Shown here in pieces: positions 42,599 to 52,190 of a DNA stretch of 64,000 nucleotides (position 1 is its first letter; every line of letters starts with the position of its first letter). The translations under genes were made by a program, and so were the position numbers. The stretch is from positions 62,001 to 126,000 of the forward strand of contig JADYXR010000033.1 in assembly GCA_021772095.1 (NCBI GenBank), read 5' to 3'. Below the pieces are notes generated by a model. It saw only the letters and a list, made by a program, of their open reading frames with translations, was not told where the DNA came from and searched no databases. This DNA comes from Candidatus Obscuribacter sp. (GTDB taxonomy: Bacteria > Cyanobacteriota > Vampirovibrionia > Obscuribacterales > Obscuribacteraceae).

Positions 42599-44428
42599 CT
42601 ATTCCGGTTTCTTAGGCTTCGCTTTTGGTTTTGGTTTCGCTTTCGGTTGCAGTGCCGTCGGTAGTGGCGTGCGTTTTACACCAAAGTGCATCTCGACCAT
42701 TTGTTTGACTAGAGGTGCTGCTGCAACGCCGCCGTGGCCGCCGTGTTCGACGAATCCGCAGACTGCCAGTTCCGGTTTATCCGAAGGCGCGTAGCAACAG
42801 AACCATCCGTGAGTTTTACTGCCCTTCGGTGGTGCCTCGGCGGAGCCTGTCTTTCCGGACATCGGCACTTCCGGGATGCGCGAGCGACCGGCTGTTCCAG
42901 CTTCAACTACAGCTTTCAAGCCGTCGGAGAGAATCTTCATGTCCACCGGATTGACCTTCCAGTATTCCGGCTTGGGAGCGGGGATTTGGCGGTCAGCAAT
43001 TTTGATTACGAAGTGCAAAAACGGAACGCGACCTTTCATCGCGAAGCCTGCATACATGCGCGCAGCCTGTGCAGGCGACACTTGCAAGAATGTTTGTCCG
43101 ATCGACATGTGGAGCGTGTTGCCTTTGTACCATTGTTCATGCAGTCGTCTAAGCTTCCACGCTTTGTCGGGAACCAAGCCGCTGCGCTCGTTGGGCAATT
43201 CTATACCGGTCGGCCGACCGGCACCAAATCTGTTGCCCCATTTTTTGATGTCTTCCGGTTCCAGCCCAAGCGCCATTTGATAGAACGCCGTGTCTCTAGA
43301 CCACTGCATGCACTGCACGAGGTTGTAACGCGCTGATTTGCTGGTCCAATCGTGGAAAGTAAACCCACCCAGACTTAAACCGCCGTTAACCGATAGTATC
43401 GTATCCGGTTTCACGACTTTCCTGTCGAGCGCCGCCAGTAGTGTCACAGGTTTCCAGATCGATCCAGGTGGGAAGCCGGAGAGAGCGCGGTTGTGCAATG
43501 GATGTGACGGAGAGTTCAAAACTTTTCTGTCGGCTTTTGTCATTCGCCGAGTGAAAACGTTCGGATCAAAACTAGGTCGCGACGAAAGAAACAGAACTTC
43601 GCCGGAACGCGGGTCGCATCCAACCAGAGCGCCGGATTTCTCACCCAATAGTTCGTAAGCGCGACGTTGAAGATCGACGTCGAGCGAAATCACAATCGGC
43701 AATCCCGGTTTTGCTTTTTTAGTGATGACCGGTTTCGAAGTCTCGGCAGAAAGCGCATGACCAGACGCGTTTACTCGTACGCGTTGCTCACCGTCCACAC
43801 CGCGGAGCTGATCGTCGTATATCTTTTCGAGCCCGGCTTGTCCGCACACATCGCCCATTTTTCGATCGGGGCGATCCTTCAATTGGTTCTCTGTAATTTC
43901 GCGACAATAGCCCAGCACATGCGCGGTGGCATCCGCGTTCGGATAGGTTCTGCTAATATCGGGAAGTATGTCTATCCCTTCTAAGAATATCTTCTGCTCA
44001 TAAAATCGGCTGACGATATCCATATCAAGGTCATGCTCGATCACCACAGGTAGTACCAGACCTGACGCTTTTGCTTTCATCAAACGGTTTAAAACTTCGG
44101 CTTTATCAATCGCAAGAATTTTGCTGAGCCTGACCGACATCGCTTCCATATTATTGAGAGCAGCAGGCACCGCAATTAGTGACAGAGACTGTTTGTTGGT
44201 GGCAAGCAAATTGCCGTGGCGATCGTAAATACTGCCTCGAGGCGCCCGCAAGAAGGTCACCCGAGTGGAGTTTTCCGTCGCCTGGTTGACGTAGTGCTGG
44301 TGGAAGGCAATCTGCAACCAGCATAATCGCAAAATCAAAAGCGACAGAGCGAAGATAACGACGCTGCCGAGCACAACGGCCTTGAAAGCTGCTTCATCAG
44401 CGCCTCTGTTTATAACAGACTGACTCAT
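42599..44428 (-). CDS. mrdA: Penicillin-binding protein 2 (elongation transpeptidase)
   Basis: PBP2 crosslinks peptidoglycan during cell elongation. The 609-residue protein has an N-terminal membrane anchor (VVLGSVVIFALSLLILRLCW), a dimerisation domain with RAPRGSIYDRHGNLLATN, and a transpeptidase domain. The active-site Ser is in GSIWKP (SxxK), the second motif is SRD in QWSRDTAFYQ, and the third is KTGSAEAPPKG. The C-terminal 17 residues are almost only Lys, Pro and Ala (QPKAKPKPKAKPKKPE). It overlaps mreD by 4 bases at the end of the mreB-mreC-mreD-mrdA operon. Confidence 0.93.
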   Translation of the reverse strand: MSQSVINRGADEAAFKAVVLGSVVIFALSLLILRLCWLQIAFHQHYVNQATENSTRVTFLRAPRGSIYDRHGNLLATNKQSLSLIAVPAALNNMEAMSVRLSKILAIDKAEVLNRLMKAKASGLVLPVVIEHDLDMDIVSRFYEQKIFLEGIDILPDISRTYPNADATAHVLGYCREITENQLKDRPDRKMGDVCGQAGLEKIYDDQLRGVDGEQRVRVNASGHALSAETSKPVITKKAKPGLPIVISLDVDLQRRAYELLGEKSGALVGCDPRSGEVLFLSSRPSFDPNVFTRRMTKADRKVLNSPSHPLHNRALSGFPPGSIWKPVTLLAALDRKVVKPDTILSVNGGLSLGGFTFHDWTSKSARYNLVQCMQWSRDTAFYQMALGLEPEDIKKWGNRFGAGRPTGIELPNERSGLVPDKAWKLRRLHEQWYKGNTLHMSIGQTFLQVSPAQAARMYAGFAMKGRVPFLHFVIKIADRQIPAPKPEYWKVNPVDMKILSDGLKAVVEAGTAGRSRIPEVPMSGKTGSAEAPPKGSKTHGWFCCYAPSDKPELAVCGFVEHGGHGGVAAAPLVKQMVEMHFGVKRTPLPTALQPKAKPKPKAKPKKPE

Positions 44429-45033
44429 CTCGCCTCCATTACTTGACGGTAGCGTGAGAATTCATACCAGCCCCGCATCGGCAGAAAAACAAACGGCGCG
44501 ATCAAAGCGTTTAAAATAGCCTCTGTGAGCGCGATTTCCACGAAGTTATCAAAAACGAGCGGGCGACCAAGCACATACAATTGCAGAGCATTGATCGCTT
44601 CACCCAGGAAAGTAAGAATCAAAACCAGTGGTATCACAAGCACGATTGCTTTGTTGAAATTTCGCAGACAGAAGTAGCCGGCAATCCAGCCGATAAGCGG
44701 ATAAGCAATGGGGTAATGCTGCAACACCGATGAGTACAGCGCGGCAAAAGCAGCACCGAGCAAGGCACCACTGATAGAACCAGTCAACGCCTGGCGCAAC
44801 ATCGCAGTTTTGATCGTGGTCAATCGCAGCTCGTCGATACTTGGTTTGCTAATCGGCGATCCGAATGTGATGCCCCAAACAATAATAATCGTCAGAGGCA
44901 ACGAACAGCCGACTCCGGTCACGAACAAACGGCTAACGACAGCGAGCTGTAAAACCCACGCCAGCGCGATAATAAGCGCCGTCATCGAGATGGCGACGAA
45001 TCTTCTTCGCATTCTTATTGAAAGGAAGGACAT
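44425..45033 (-). CDS. mreD: Rod shape-determining protein MreD
   Basis: A 202-residue membrane protein with five or six helices; MreD couples MreB and MreC to the elongation machinery. Sequence identity in this family is low. The assignment rests on the hydrophobic profile, the length, and the place between mreC and mrdA. It starts directly after the mreC stop (TAA-ATG) and ends with a 4-base overlap with mrdA. Confidence 0.85.
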   Translation of the reverse strand: MSFLSIRMRRRFVAISMTALIIALAWVLQLAVVSRLFVTGVGCSLPLTIIIVWGITFGSPISKPSIDELRLTTIKTAMLRQALTGSISGALLGAAFAALYSSVLQHYPIAYPLIGWIAGYFCLRNFNKAIVLVIPLVLILTFLGEAINALQLYVLGRPLVFDNFVEIALTEAILNALIAPFVFLPMRGWYEFSRYRQVMEAR

Positions 45034-45843
45034 TTACTTTTGAGCCGTCGGAGGTAAAACAAGCACTTGATTCAAATCGTAGCAATTTTCTGAGAGTTTG
45101 ACGTCAATTGCCATCGAAGCGCCATCCGAATCGCGCCGAATCGCGGCAACGGTTCCGACCGGGTGGTTTTCCGGGAAGACGCCGCCTTTGCCGAAACAAA
45201 CGATTTTATCGTTTAGATCCACATTAGTGCCCACTGGAATGTAGTTCATAACCGCAAGCTGCTGCCCGTTTCCGGAGATTATGCCGGGCAGACCGATGCG
45301 TTTAATCAACACACCAAGCTTCTGCTCCGGGTCGGTGATCAGCCTGACGACAGACGCGTCCTTATCGACTTTGACTATTTGCCCGACGATGCCGTCGCGC
45401 GTAATCACGGCGCTGCCGAGCGTCACGCCGTCGGCTGTGCCTTTGTCGAGCACGACTTGTTCAAACCAATTGTCCGGATTGCGCGCGATAACTTCGGCAG
45501 CGATGGTTTTGCGCGGCAACTTTTCTTTCAATCCCAATAACGCGCGCAGGCTGTTGGAGTCGCGAGATTGGCGCCGCAACGTGGTTAGCTCGAGTTCCGC
45601 TGATGCCAGTTTGCGTTCCAATTCTCTAATTCTTTGAGAAGAAACCAAAACTTCATTGGCGAGGTTTTTCGTGGACTCCACCTGGTAGGCGCCTTTCGTA
45701 ATCATGCCCGACACGGTGGTGGCAGCGGTCAAAAGAAATCCAGCGGCGGGACCACCGACCATAATGATTATGATAATGAGGAAAATCGCCTCGGCTATGG
45801 ACTCCGATTGGTCTCCAAGACGACGCTCGTTACCTAAAGGCAC
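45034..45843 (-). CDS. mreC: Rod shape-determining protein MreC
   Basis: A 269-residue bitopic protein. After a short cytosolic part and a membrane helix (AIFLIIIIIMVGGPAAGFLL) comes a coiled coil (about 55-95: SSQRIRELERKLASAELELT). The beta-rich MreC domain follows with IAAEVIARNPDNWFEQVVLD, KGTADGVTLGSAVITRDGIV and VRLITDPEQKLGVLI. It organises PBP2 and MreD from the periplasmic side. It starts 10 bp after mreB. Confidence 0.93.
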   Translation of the reverse strand: MPLGNERRLGDQSESIAEAIFLIIIIIMVGGPAAGFLLTAATTVSGMITKGAYQVESTKNLANEVLVSSQRIRELERKLASAELELTTLRRQSRDSNSLRALLGLKEKLPRKTIAAEVIARNPDNWFEQVVLDKGTADGVTLGSAVITRDGIVGQIVKVDKDASVVRLITDPEQKLGVLIKRIGLPGIISGNGQQLAVMNYIPVGTNVDLNDKIVCFGKGGVFPENHPVGTVAAIRRDSDGASMAIDVKLSENCYDLNQVLVLPPTAQK

Positions 45844-45853
45844 CGCGAAGCTC

Positions 45854-46888
45854 CTATTTACGGTACTCGCACAAATCGCGTACGCGACTATAAGCTGGGT
45901 CGGTCAACAACTTGCCGGTGCCTATAACCACGCATGATAATGGATCATCAGCCAGGAAAACCGGAACTTCGGTTTCGCTGGAGATCAGCTCGTCGAGCCC
46001 CTGCAGAAGCGCGCCACCACCGACGATGACGATACCCCGGTTGAAGATATCGGCAGCCAGTTCTGGTGGAGTTTTTTCCAGAGTTCTTTTAACGGCAGAA
46101 ACAATATGTCTTAGCGGTTCTGCAATTGCTTCGCGAACTTCACCGCGACTAACTGTCACTGTGCGAGGCAAGCCGTTGATCAGATTCAGTCCTCTGACAT
46201 TGAACTTGTCATTCACTTCAGTCTTCCAGGCAGAACCAAGACGGAATTTCAATTCTTCGGCGGTCTTTTCACCGACATCAAGGCTGTGAACTTTTCTCAG
46301 GTAAATCCGGATGGCGTCGTTGAGTTCGTCGCCTGCAATTCTGATCGATTCGTTGACGACGATTCCGGATAAGGAAAGCACGGCAACTTCAGTGGTACCG
46401 CCGCCGATATCAACGATCATCGAGCCGGTTGGTTCCGTCACTGGAAGGTCGGCGCCGATGGCAGCGCACATTGGCTCTTCCGGCATGAAGATGCGGCTGG
46501 CCTTGGCGTTCTCCGCCACTTGTTTAATCGCAATTTTTTCGACGCTGGTGATACCAGCAGGAACAGCAATTACGATTTCCGGATTGCGCAGCATCGTCTC
46601 TTGTTGCGATACGCGTTTCATAAACTCATTGAGCATGAAAGTGGCATCATTGAGTTCTGCAATAACACCGTCTCTCAATGGTCGACTGGCTCTCACGCCT
46701 TGAGGTGTGCGACCAATCATCGCGCGGGCTTCTTCGCCGACTGCGATTGGCAGGTTGGTATTACTGTCGATGGCGATGACAGACGGCTCTCTGAGCACGA
46801 CTCCGTGACCTTCGACGTAGATCAGCGTATTGGCGGTACCAAGATCGACGCCAACGCCTTTGCTCCAAAATCCTTTGAACAAGCCCAA
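45854..46888 (-). CDS. mreB: Rod shape-determining actin homolog MreB
   Basis: MreB forms membrane-bound filaments that guide wall synthesis. All actin-fold signatures are present: GVGVDLGTANTLIYVEGHGV, PLRDGVIAELNDA, AVPAGITSVEK, the phosphate-2 loop DIGGGTTEVAVLS and GGGALLQGLDELI. I place the start at a TTG (46888) with GGAG eight bases upstream, which gives the family's usual start (LGLFKGFWSKGVGVDLG) and 344 residues. The longer frame to ATG 46942 would add 18 residues with no counterpart in MreB. It is first in the operon; RodZ is 27 kb away. Confidence 0.94.
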   Translation of the reverse strand: MGLFKGFWSKGVGVDLGTANTLIYVEGHGVVLREPSVIAIDSNTNLPIAVGEEARAMIGRTPQGVRASRPLRDGVIAELNDATFMLNEFMKRVSQQETMLRNPEIVIAVPAGITSVEKIAIKQVAENAKASRIFMPEEPMCAAIGADLPVTEPTGSMIVDIGGGTTEVAVLSLSGIVVNESIRIAGDELNDAIRIYLRKVHSLDVGEKTAEELKFRLGSAWKTEVNDKFNVRGLNLINGLPRTVTVSRGEVREAIAEPLRHIVSAVKRTLEKTPPELAADIFNRGIVIVGGGALLQGLDELISSETEVPVFLADDPLSCVVIGTGKLLTDPAYSRVRDLCEYRK

Positions 46889-47010
46889 CTTCGTTACTCC
46901 AAAACACAGCGTGGTAGCGCTACCAGGTCTTAAGTCTAACACGCTAAGAACGCTTTAGGTAGCTGAAAATGACGATGAAAAGCCAAAATAAGCGTGTATA
47001 TCGAAGACGC

Positions 47011-47232
47011 CTACTTCTTTCGCAGGACTCCATATCCAATGACATTGCTCTTCACGAGCGTAAAATCACCTGTATCGAGAGTCAGCGAGAAAGCCTGTTC
47101 ATCGAACCAGCGCAACTTTCCTGTGTACGTCGTGCCGTCAACGGTTTTAAACGTGAGTCGTTCGCCGTCTTTGATAAAACGCTGGAGTTCCGCTATCGAC
47201 GGGATTTTACCTTCATGAGTTTGATTCGACAT
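47011..47232 (-). CDS. hfq: Hfq-like RNA-binding protein
   Basis: A 73-residue protein with the size and pattern of an Sm fold: helix (PSIAELQRFIKDGERLTF), then strands with KTVDGTTYTGKLRWFDEQAF and a second Sm-like segment FTLVKSNVIGYGVL. Cyanobacterial Hfq proteins begin similarly and lack the classic 'YKHA' motif of proteobacterial Hfq, as here. It may chaperone small RNAs or act in motility, as cyanobacterial Hfq does. It is possible that it is another LSm protein. It lies 14 bp after the glycosyltransferase gene and may share its transcript. Confidence 0.6.
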   Translation of the reverse strand: MSNQTHEGKIPSIAELQRFIKDGERLTFKTVDGTTYTGKLRWFDEQAFSLTLDTGDFTLVKSNVIGYGVLRKK

Positions 47233-47246
47233 CGATGTTCTATTTA

Positions 47247-48476
47247 TTAGCCGTCAGAAGCATCTTGTAGTTTAGCAGTCTCTAATGAGCCTGCAGCACG
47301 AATAGTTTTGTGCTTGTTAACTACATACTGTCGACCTTTCCACTTCACTTGTTCGCCGAAAAGCACGAGATATGCAGAGTGTATATGCAAGCACGAAACC
47401 GCGATGCCACCAAAAGGAATCAAGAAGAAGTGTCTCCAATCAACACCGGCATGGTGAGTGGTTGTTTTCCGCCACCAGAACGAGAAGATCACCCACTGAG
47501 CGACTACCAGCGAAGTTAGCTTATAGAGATCACCGGAGAAATCGCCTTCGCACCATCCCGCGGCAACCCAGGCCAGCTCAAGGTATGGCAAGAGCAAAAT
47601 GGTGTTGAGCATGATCACAAGAAAAACAAGATTGAAAATTTTGCTGTCGATCAATGAATAAACGTTCTTCGTCCAGCCCTGCCAGAGCGATTCGAAGTCG
47701 GTATACATTCTTACGCTGTAGAGCGTTTTTCCATCAGCGACGTTGACCTTGTAGCCCTTGTTTTTAAAGACGCGCCCGATAGCGTGGTCTTCAACGATCT
47801 CATCGCGCACGCTCTGGTGTCCGCCGATGGCGTGATACGAACTGCGACGGCAAAGAATGTACTGACCATAAGCGTATGCGCGTGCAGCTTCCGGATCGTT
47901 GACTGTGTGAAACGGATCGCCCAGCAAAAATGATCCGAGCAAAACCGGCATGACCAGCCGTTCCCAGAAACTTCCCAGTTCTTGCACCGGAACGAAGGAA
48001 AGCAGATCGCATTTCTCGACGATCGCATGCGAGATGGCGTCGCGAACGGAATTCGGGTGGTGATAAGTGTCCGCGTCAGTAAAGATGAAGAACTCACCTG
48101 AGGCATAACCGACTGCATTGGCAAGCGCATTACACTTGCCGACCCAGCCGTCAGGCGCTTCTTTGCCCTGCACGAATTTGATTCGTTTGTCCCTGGCAGC
48201 AAACTCTCCGATGATTTCGCCGGTGCTATCCGTAGAGCGGTCGTTGATGATAACGACTTCGAAGTTTGGATAATCCTGTTTTAAAACTGATTCGATGCAG
48301 CGCGCGATCTTCCCTTCCTCATTGCGAGCAGGGATGATCACGGACACGAATGGAAGAGTTTTGTTATCGAGCTTCGAGGTCTCGACTGGTTTCAGCAAAT
48401 GATAAAACGCGCATGTCAGGCTGAACAGGCTTAAAATTAAGAGAGTGCTAATCAGGAAGATGCTGACTGTAATCAC
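47247..48476 (-). CDS. Family 2 glycosyltransferase, membrane-bound
   Basis: A 409-residue protein with an N-terminal membrane helix and two or three helices near the C-terminus (for example [20 protein letters not shown]). The GT-A domain (about 42-290) has [31 protein letters not shown], the metal-binding [10 protein letters not shown], a D-H pair in VEDHAIG and a WQGWTKN motif. The layout resembles HpnB- and CruC-like transferases that act on lipid or carotenoid acceptors, but the substrate is not determined. It overlaps the end of the upstream 3-hydroxyacyl-CoA dehydrogenase gene by 4 bases. Confidence 0.85.
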   Translation of the reverse strand: MITVSIFLISTLLILSLFSLTCAFYHLLKPVETSKLDNKTLPFVSVIIPARNEEGKIARCIESVLKQDYPNFEVVIINDRSTDSTGEIIGEFAARDKRIKFVQGKEAPDGWVGKCNALANAVGYASGEFFIFTDADTYHHPNSVRDAISHAIVEKCDLLSFVPVQELGSFWERLVMPVLLGSFLLGDPFHTVNDPEAARAYAYGQYILCRRSSYHAIGGHQSVRDEIVEDHAIGRVFKNKGYKVNVADGKTLYSVRMYTDFESLWQGWTKNVYSLIDSKIFNLVFLVIMLNTILLLPYLELAWVAAGWCEGDFSGDLYKLTSLVVAQWVIFSFWWRKTTTHHAGVDWRHFFLIPFGGIAVSCLHIHSAYLVLFGEQVKWKGRQYVVNKHKTIRAAGSLETAKLQDASDG

Positions 48477-49351
48477 GCTGTGGCACCACCATATTCGTAG
48501 AATCCCTTACCAGTTTTTCGGCCCAGATGCCCAGCCGAAACAAGTTGTCGCAGAAGCGGACAGGGACGATATTTGGGATCGCCGAAGCCTTCCTGCAACG
48601 TTTCCATAACGTGCAAAACGATGTCCAATCCAACGAAGTCAGCCAGGGCCAACGGTCCCATCGGATGGTTATAACCAAGAGTCATACCGAGATCGATTTC
48701 TTCAGGAGAGGAAAGTCCCTCCATGAGCGCGAAGGCGGCTTCATTGATCAAACACAAACCAAGTCTGGTTGTGATAAAACCGGGAAAGTCTTTTGATTTG
48801 ATGATGGTCTTGCCGATCTCTTCGCCGAAGCGTCGCACTTTGACGACCGTCTCGGCCGACGTGTCGCAGCCCGGAATAATCTCGAGCAACTTCATCACAT
48901 GCGCCGGAGAGAAGAAGTGCATGCCGATGAATTTGTCTGAACGTTTTGTCGCTGACGCCAAACTGGTGATTGGCAGCGAGGATGTGTTGGATGCAAAAAC
49001 GGTTTCGGGTTTGCAAATTGCGTCAAGCTTCTTGAAAAGCTCGCGTTTCACATCGAGATTCTCGACAATCGCTTCGATTACCAGGTCGCAATCTTTGGCC
49101 GAGTCCAGAGATGTTGTCGAAACAATTCTCTTCTTGACGTCTATCAATTCGGCTTCGGTCAAAACGCCTTTGTCGACAGATTTCTTGCCAAACTTGTCTA
49201 TTTCGCCGGCCGCAAGCTTCAGCGCCTCATCTGATACGTCAAAAAGATGCACTGTCGAATTGGTTTTTGTGGCTATCAGGTAAGCGATCGCCCGACCCAT
49301 GAAGCCGCTGCCAGACATAAAAACCCTGGAGAAGGTTGCTGCTGCAGGCAT
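48473..49351 (-). CDS. 3-hydroxyacyl-CoA (3-hydroxybutyryl-CoA) dehydrogenase
   Basis: A 292-residue NAD-dependent enzyme of the HBD/FadB2 type. The Rossmann motif is [35 protein letters not shown] follows, then NTSSLPI, the catalytic His region [25 protein letters not shown] and [18 protein letters not shown]. It interconverts 3-hydroxyacyl-CoA and 3-oxoacyl-CoA in fatty-acid or butyrate metabolism. The acyl-CoA dehydrogenase at 5.5 kb could supply the same route, but thiolase and crotonase are not in the window. It overlaps the next gene by 4 bases. Confidence 0.92.
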   Translation of the reverse strand: MPAAATFSRVFMSGSGFMGRAIAYLIATKTNSTVHLFDVSDEALKLAAGEIDKFGKKSVDKGVLTEAELIDVKKRIVSTTSLDSAKDCDLVIEAIVENLDVKRELFKKLDAICKPETVFASNTSSLPITSLASATKRSDKFIGMHFFSPAHVMKLLEIIPGCDTSAETVVKVRRFGEEIGKTIIKSKDFPGFITTRLGLCLINEAAFALMEGLSSPEEIDLGMTLGYNHPMGPLALADFVGLDIVLHVMETLQEGFGDPKYRPCPLLRQLVSAGHLGRKTGKGFYEYGGATA

Positions 49352-49698
49352 TTGAAGATTCCTAGTAAACCACCATCACATACGAGAAGATCCTAGCATC
49401 AATTAAAAAGGGGAGTCGAGCGGAACGCAACAGAATAAGAACTGTTTGAACTATGCTGCCGACAGAAAAATGATTTTTTCGTATTTTCTGAGTCCTTTTT
49501 ATTGGGTTGCTGCTAGCGTGTTGTATGGCAGACGACGCACAGGATCCGACCTTCCGGAAAAGGCTGGAAACACACGACGGGCCGACCAGACCGAAGCGCT
49601 ATCGATATACACATACATATACATCGGTGCGTGAAATCGAATTTAGCTTACTGAAACCGGCGCTGCGGCGCGGGATGCAAGGTCGAAAGAGGGGAGCA
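49352..49698. other. Intergenic gap of 347 bp
   Basis: This holds the divergent promoter regions of the 3-hydroxyacyl-CoA dehydrogenase and carboxylase genes. A short alternating ATACA/TATACA run lies near 49606-49623. The carboxylase frame is open upstream to 49507, but that part is unlike biotin carboxylases. Confidence 0.4.
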
Positions 49699-51576
49699 AT
49701 GTTCAAGAAAATTCTTATCGCCAATCGCGGTGAAATCGCAGTCCGCGTAATTCAAGCCTGTCGAGAGCTTGACATCAGAACCGTCGCCGTTTTCTCCGAG
49801 CCCGATAAGGACTCCAAACACGTTGCCATGGCTGATGAAACCTGGCGCCTGGAAGGTCAACCCGGCAAAGTTTATCTGGATTACGAACAAATTCTCGACA
49901 TCGCCAAACGCTCAGGCGCCGAAGCCGTGCATCCCGGCTACGGATTTTTGAGCGAGAACACTGACTTCGCCAGAGCTTGCATCGACAAAGGCATTAAATT
50001 CATCGGACCTGAACCTGAAGTAATCCTGCGCATGGGTTCGAAAGTCGAATCGCGCCGCGTCATGCAGGATGCGGGCGTGCCTGTCGTGCCGGGAACAACC
50101 GATCCGGTAACCACTCCGGAAGAAGTGAAAAAATTAGCCACCAAATATGGTTATCCACTGGCGATCAAAGCTAGTGCCGGAGGTGGTGGCAGAGGTTTGC
50201 GCGTGGTTCGCAAAGACGAAGATGTGGAGAACGCTTTGGCGGGCGCGCAGCGCGAAGGCGCGACGTATTTCGGATCGGCAGAAGTGTACGTTGAAAAATA
50301 TTTGGATAAACCAAGACATATTGAAGTTCAAGTTCTAGGCGACGAGCACGGCAATGTCGTGCATTTATACGAACGCGATTGCTCCAGCCAGAGACGGCAC
50401 CAGAAGCTGGTTGAAGAAACACCAGCGGCAAAACTGGACGCTAAATTGAAAGAGCGTTTGCTGGAAGCAGCTGTGATTGGAACCAAGGCGTTGAATTACA
50501 CTTCAGCCGGAACTCTCGAATTTATGGTGGCACAAGATGAGTTCTACTTCCTCGAGATGAACACGCGCGTGCAAGTCGAGCACCCGATCACAGAGATGAC
50601 CACCGGCGTCGATATCGTCAAGGAGCAGATCTCGATCTCCTTTGGCAATCCGCTTTCTTTCAAACAGTCTGAGGTTTTTCAACGCGGTCATGCAATCGAA
50701 TGCCGAATCAATGCCGAAGACGTCAACAAAAATTTCATGCCTAATCCAGGCGAACTCAATGTATATAAGGAACCGTCCTTGCCATGGGTTCGCGTCGACA
50801 GCGCCTGCTATCCGGGCTACAAGGTAGTTCCGTTTTATGATTCTTTGTTGGCGAAGCTTGTCGTCTGGGGACGCACTCGCGCAGAAGCGGTGGCAAGAAC
50901 CAGACTGGCACTTCGCGATTTCAAAATCGAAGGCGTTTCGACCACGATTCCTTTCCACCTCGCCATGATGGACGATCCGACATTCGAAGCTGGTGAAGTT
51001 CATACCTCTTATGTAGAGGGTGAGATGATGAAAAACTGGAAGCAGTTGCAGGAAAAATATTCCGGCAAATGCGCAGTTAACGGTGCTGCAGGCGCCGCGG
51101 TCGGGTCAGCCGAAAGTGCCAATGGTGGTGCATCCGGTGCGGCTTCGGCGGCTTCTTCAAATGGCGGCGCTGAGGTCGCGCTCGAACGCTCGACTCCACG
51201 CGCTTTTGAAATCGAAGTTAATCAACGCATGTTTAAGGTTGCGGTTTCGGAGTTGGTCGATCCATCAAAGCCGAGAACAATCGCCACCACCACAGCTGGT
51301 GCCCAGCGTCCAGCCACTGCGACTAGAACTAATCGCAAGGTCGTGGTGCCAACCGCTCATACTGGCGATATTCGCTCAACTATGAACGGCGTAGTCAAAG
51401 AGATTCTCGTCAAAGAAGGCGACAAAGTGGAAGCCGGACAAAAGGTGATTACCTTCGAAGCCATGAAGATGGAATCGGATCTGGTATCACTGAAAGCCGG
51501 CACCGTAACTAGTATCAAAGTCAAACTCGGCGAAACCGTCGAGAGTGACGTTGTGCTTATGACTATCGGAGACTAA
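49699..51576 (+). CDS. Acyl-CoA/pyruvate carboxylase subunit: biotin carboxylase fused to biotin carrier
   Basis: A 625-residue protein. The biotin carboxylase part (1-455) has FKKILIANRGEIAVRVIQAC, GYGFLSEN, the ATP-binding SAGGGGRGLRVV, and EMNTRVQVEHPITEMTTG. An Ala/Gly/Ser-rich linker follows (460-505), then a degenerate lipoyl-like region and the biotinyl domain with AMKM (FEAMKMESD, about residue 591), where Lys receives biotin. This A-subunit layout occurs in acyl-CoA carboxylases and two-subunit pyruvate carboxylases. No carboxyltransferase subunit is in the window, so the acceptor is open. The start MFKKIL has a GAGGGGAG site upstream. Confidence 0.9.
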   Translation: MFKKILIANRGEIAVRVIQACRELDIRTVAVFSEPDKDSKHVAMADETWRLEGQPGKVYLDYEQILDIAKRSGAEAVHPGYGFLSENTDFARACIDKGIKFIGPEPEVILRMGSKVESRRVMQDAGVPVVPGTTDPVTTPEEVKKLATKYGYPLAIKASAGGGGRGLRVVRKDEDVENALAGAQREGATYFGSAEVYVEKYLDKPRHIEVQVLGDEHGNVVHLYERDCSSQRRHQKLVEETPAAKLDAKLKERLLEAAVIGTKALNYTSAGTLEFMVAQDEFYFLEMNTRVQVEHPITEMTTGVDIVKEQISISFGNPLSFKQSEVFQRGHAIECRINAEDVNKNFMPNPGELNVYKEPSLPWVRVDSACYPGYKVVPFYDSLLAKLVVWGRTRAEAVARTRLALRDFKIEGVSTTIPFHLAMMDDPTFEAGEVHTSYVEGEMMKNWKQLQEKYSGKCAVNGAAGAAVGSAESANGGASGAASAASSNGGAEVALERSTPRAFEIEVNQRMFKVAVSELVDPSKPRTIATTTAGAQRPATATRTNRKVVVPTAHTGDIRSTMNGVVKEILVKEGDKVEAGQKVITFEAMKMESDLVSLKAGTVTSIKVKLGETVESDVVLMTIGD

Positions 51577-51603
51577 GTTTTTTCCACCGAGAGGAACGTG
51601 ATC

Positions 51604-52095
51604 GTGCCTGCCATCTCAATTAGAATCGGAAACGGATTCGACGTTCACAGGCTGGAAGCTGGGCTGCCGCTAATTCTCGGTGGAGTCAAACTCGAACACA
51701 GCAAAGGCAGCGTCGGTCACTCTGATGGCGATGTCGTCACTCACGCGGTGATCGACGCTTTGCTGGGAGCTGCTGCACTCGGCGATATCGGCGTGCACTT
51801 TCCACCGACCGACAATTCGATCAAAGGCATCGACAGTATGATGATGCTTGAGAAAACCATGGCGATGCTGATCGATAATGGCTACATCGTAAGCAACGTC
51901 GATGTCACGGTCGTCTGCGAGGCACCAAAACTGTCGCCGCATTACCTGGCGATGCGAAAGCGTCTTGCAGAAGTGATCGGCTTGGATGTATCACAAGTCA
52001 GCGTCAAAGCCAAAACGGCAGAAAAATTAGGAAGCATCGGAGAAGGGAATGCAATCGCGGCCTACGCAGTGGCATTGATTGCAGAAGAAGACTGA
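51604..52095 (+). CDS. ispF: 2-C-methyl-D-erythritol 2,4-cyclodiphosphate synthase
   Basis: IspF makes the cyclodiphosphate intermediate of the MEP isoprenoid pathway. The 163-residue protein has GNGFDVHRL (metal-binding Asp and His), GHSDGDVVTHAVIDALLGA and IGVHFPPTD, and ends with the usual SVKAKTAEKLGSIGEGNAIA. I place the start at GTG 51604, nine bases after GAGG; GTG 51598 is too close to that site. It follows the carboxylase by 27 bp and may share its transcript. Confidence 0.95.
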   Translation: MPAISIRIGNGFDVHRLEAGLPLILGGVKLEHSKGSVGHSDGDVVTHAVIDALLGAAALGDIGVHFPPTDNSIKGIDSMMMLEKTMAMLIDNGYIVSNVDVTVVCEAPKLSPHYLAMRKRLAEVIGLDVSQVSVKAKTAEKLGSIGEGNAIAAYAVALIAEED

Positions 52096-52109
52096 TACTG
52101 GAGACTAAA

Positions 52110-52181
52110 ACTTCAGATCGGAACTTGAAGATGGAAACCTGGAACCTGAGACTGAACTAGAAACGTAATTAGAAACTGAGG
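52110..52181. repeat. Purine-rich short repeats (GGAAC/GAAAC motifs)
   Basis: The gap after ispF is built of loosely repeated 10-12-bp pieces such as CGGAACTTGA, TGGAACCTGA, GAACTAGAAAC and TTAGAAACTGA. The last one carries the GAGG ribosome site of the next gene. Confidence 0.4.
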
Positions 52182-52190
52182 ATGACGAAG

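Noticed and set aside
49507-49698. N-terminal extension of the biotin carboxylase
   Set aside because: The 64 extra residues are Arg/Tyr/Thr-rich and unlike the family. MFKKILIANRG with its own ribosome site is the usual start.
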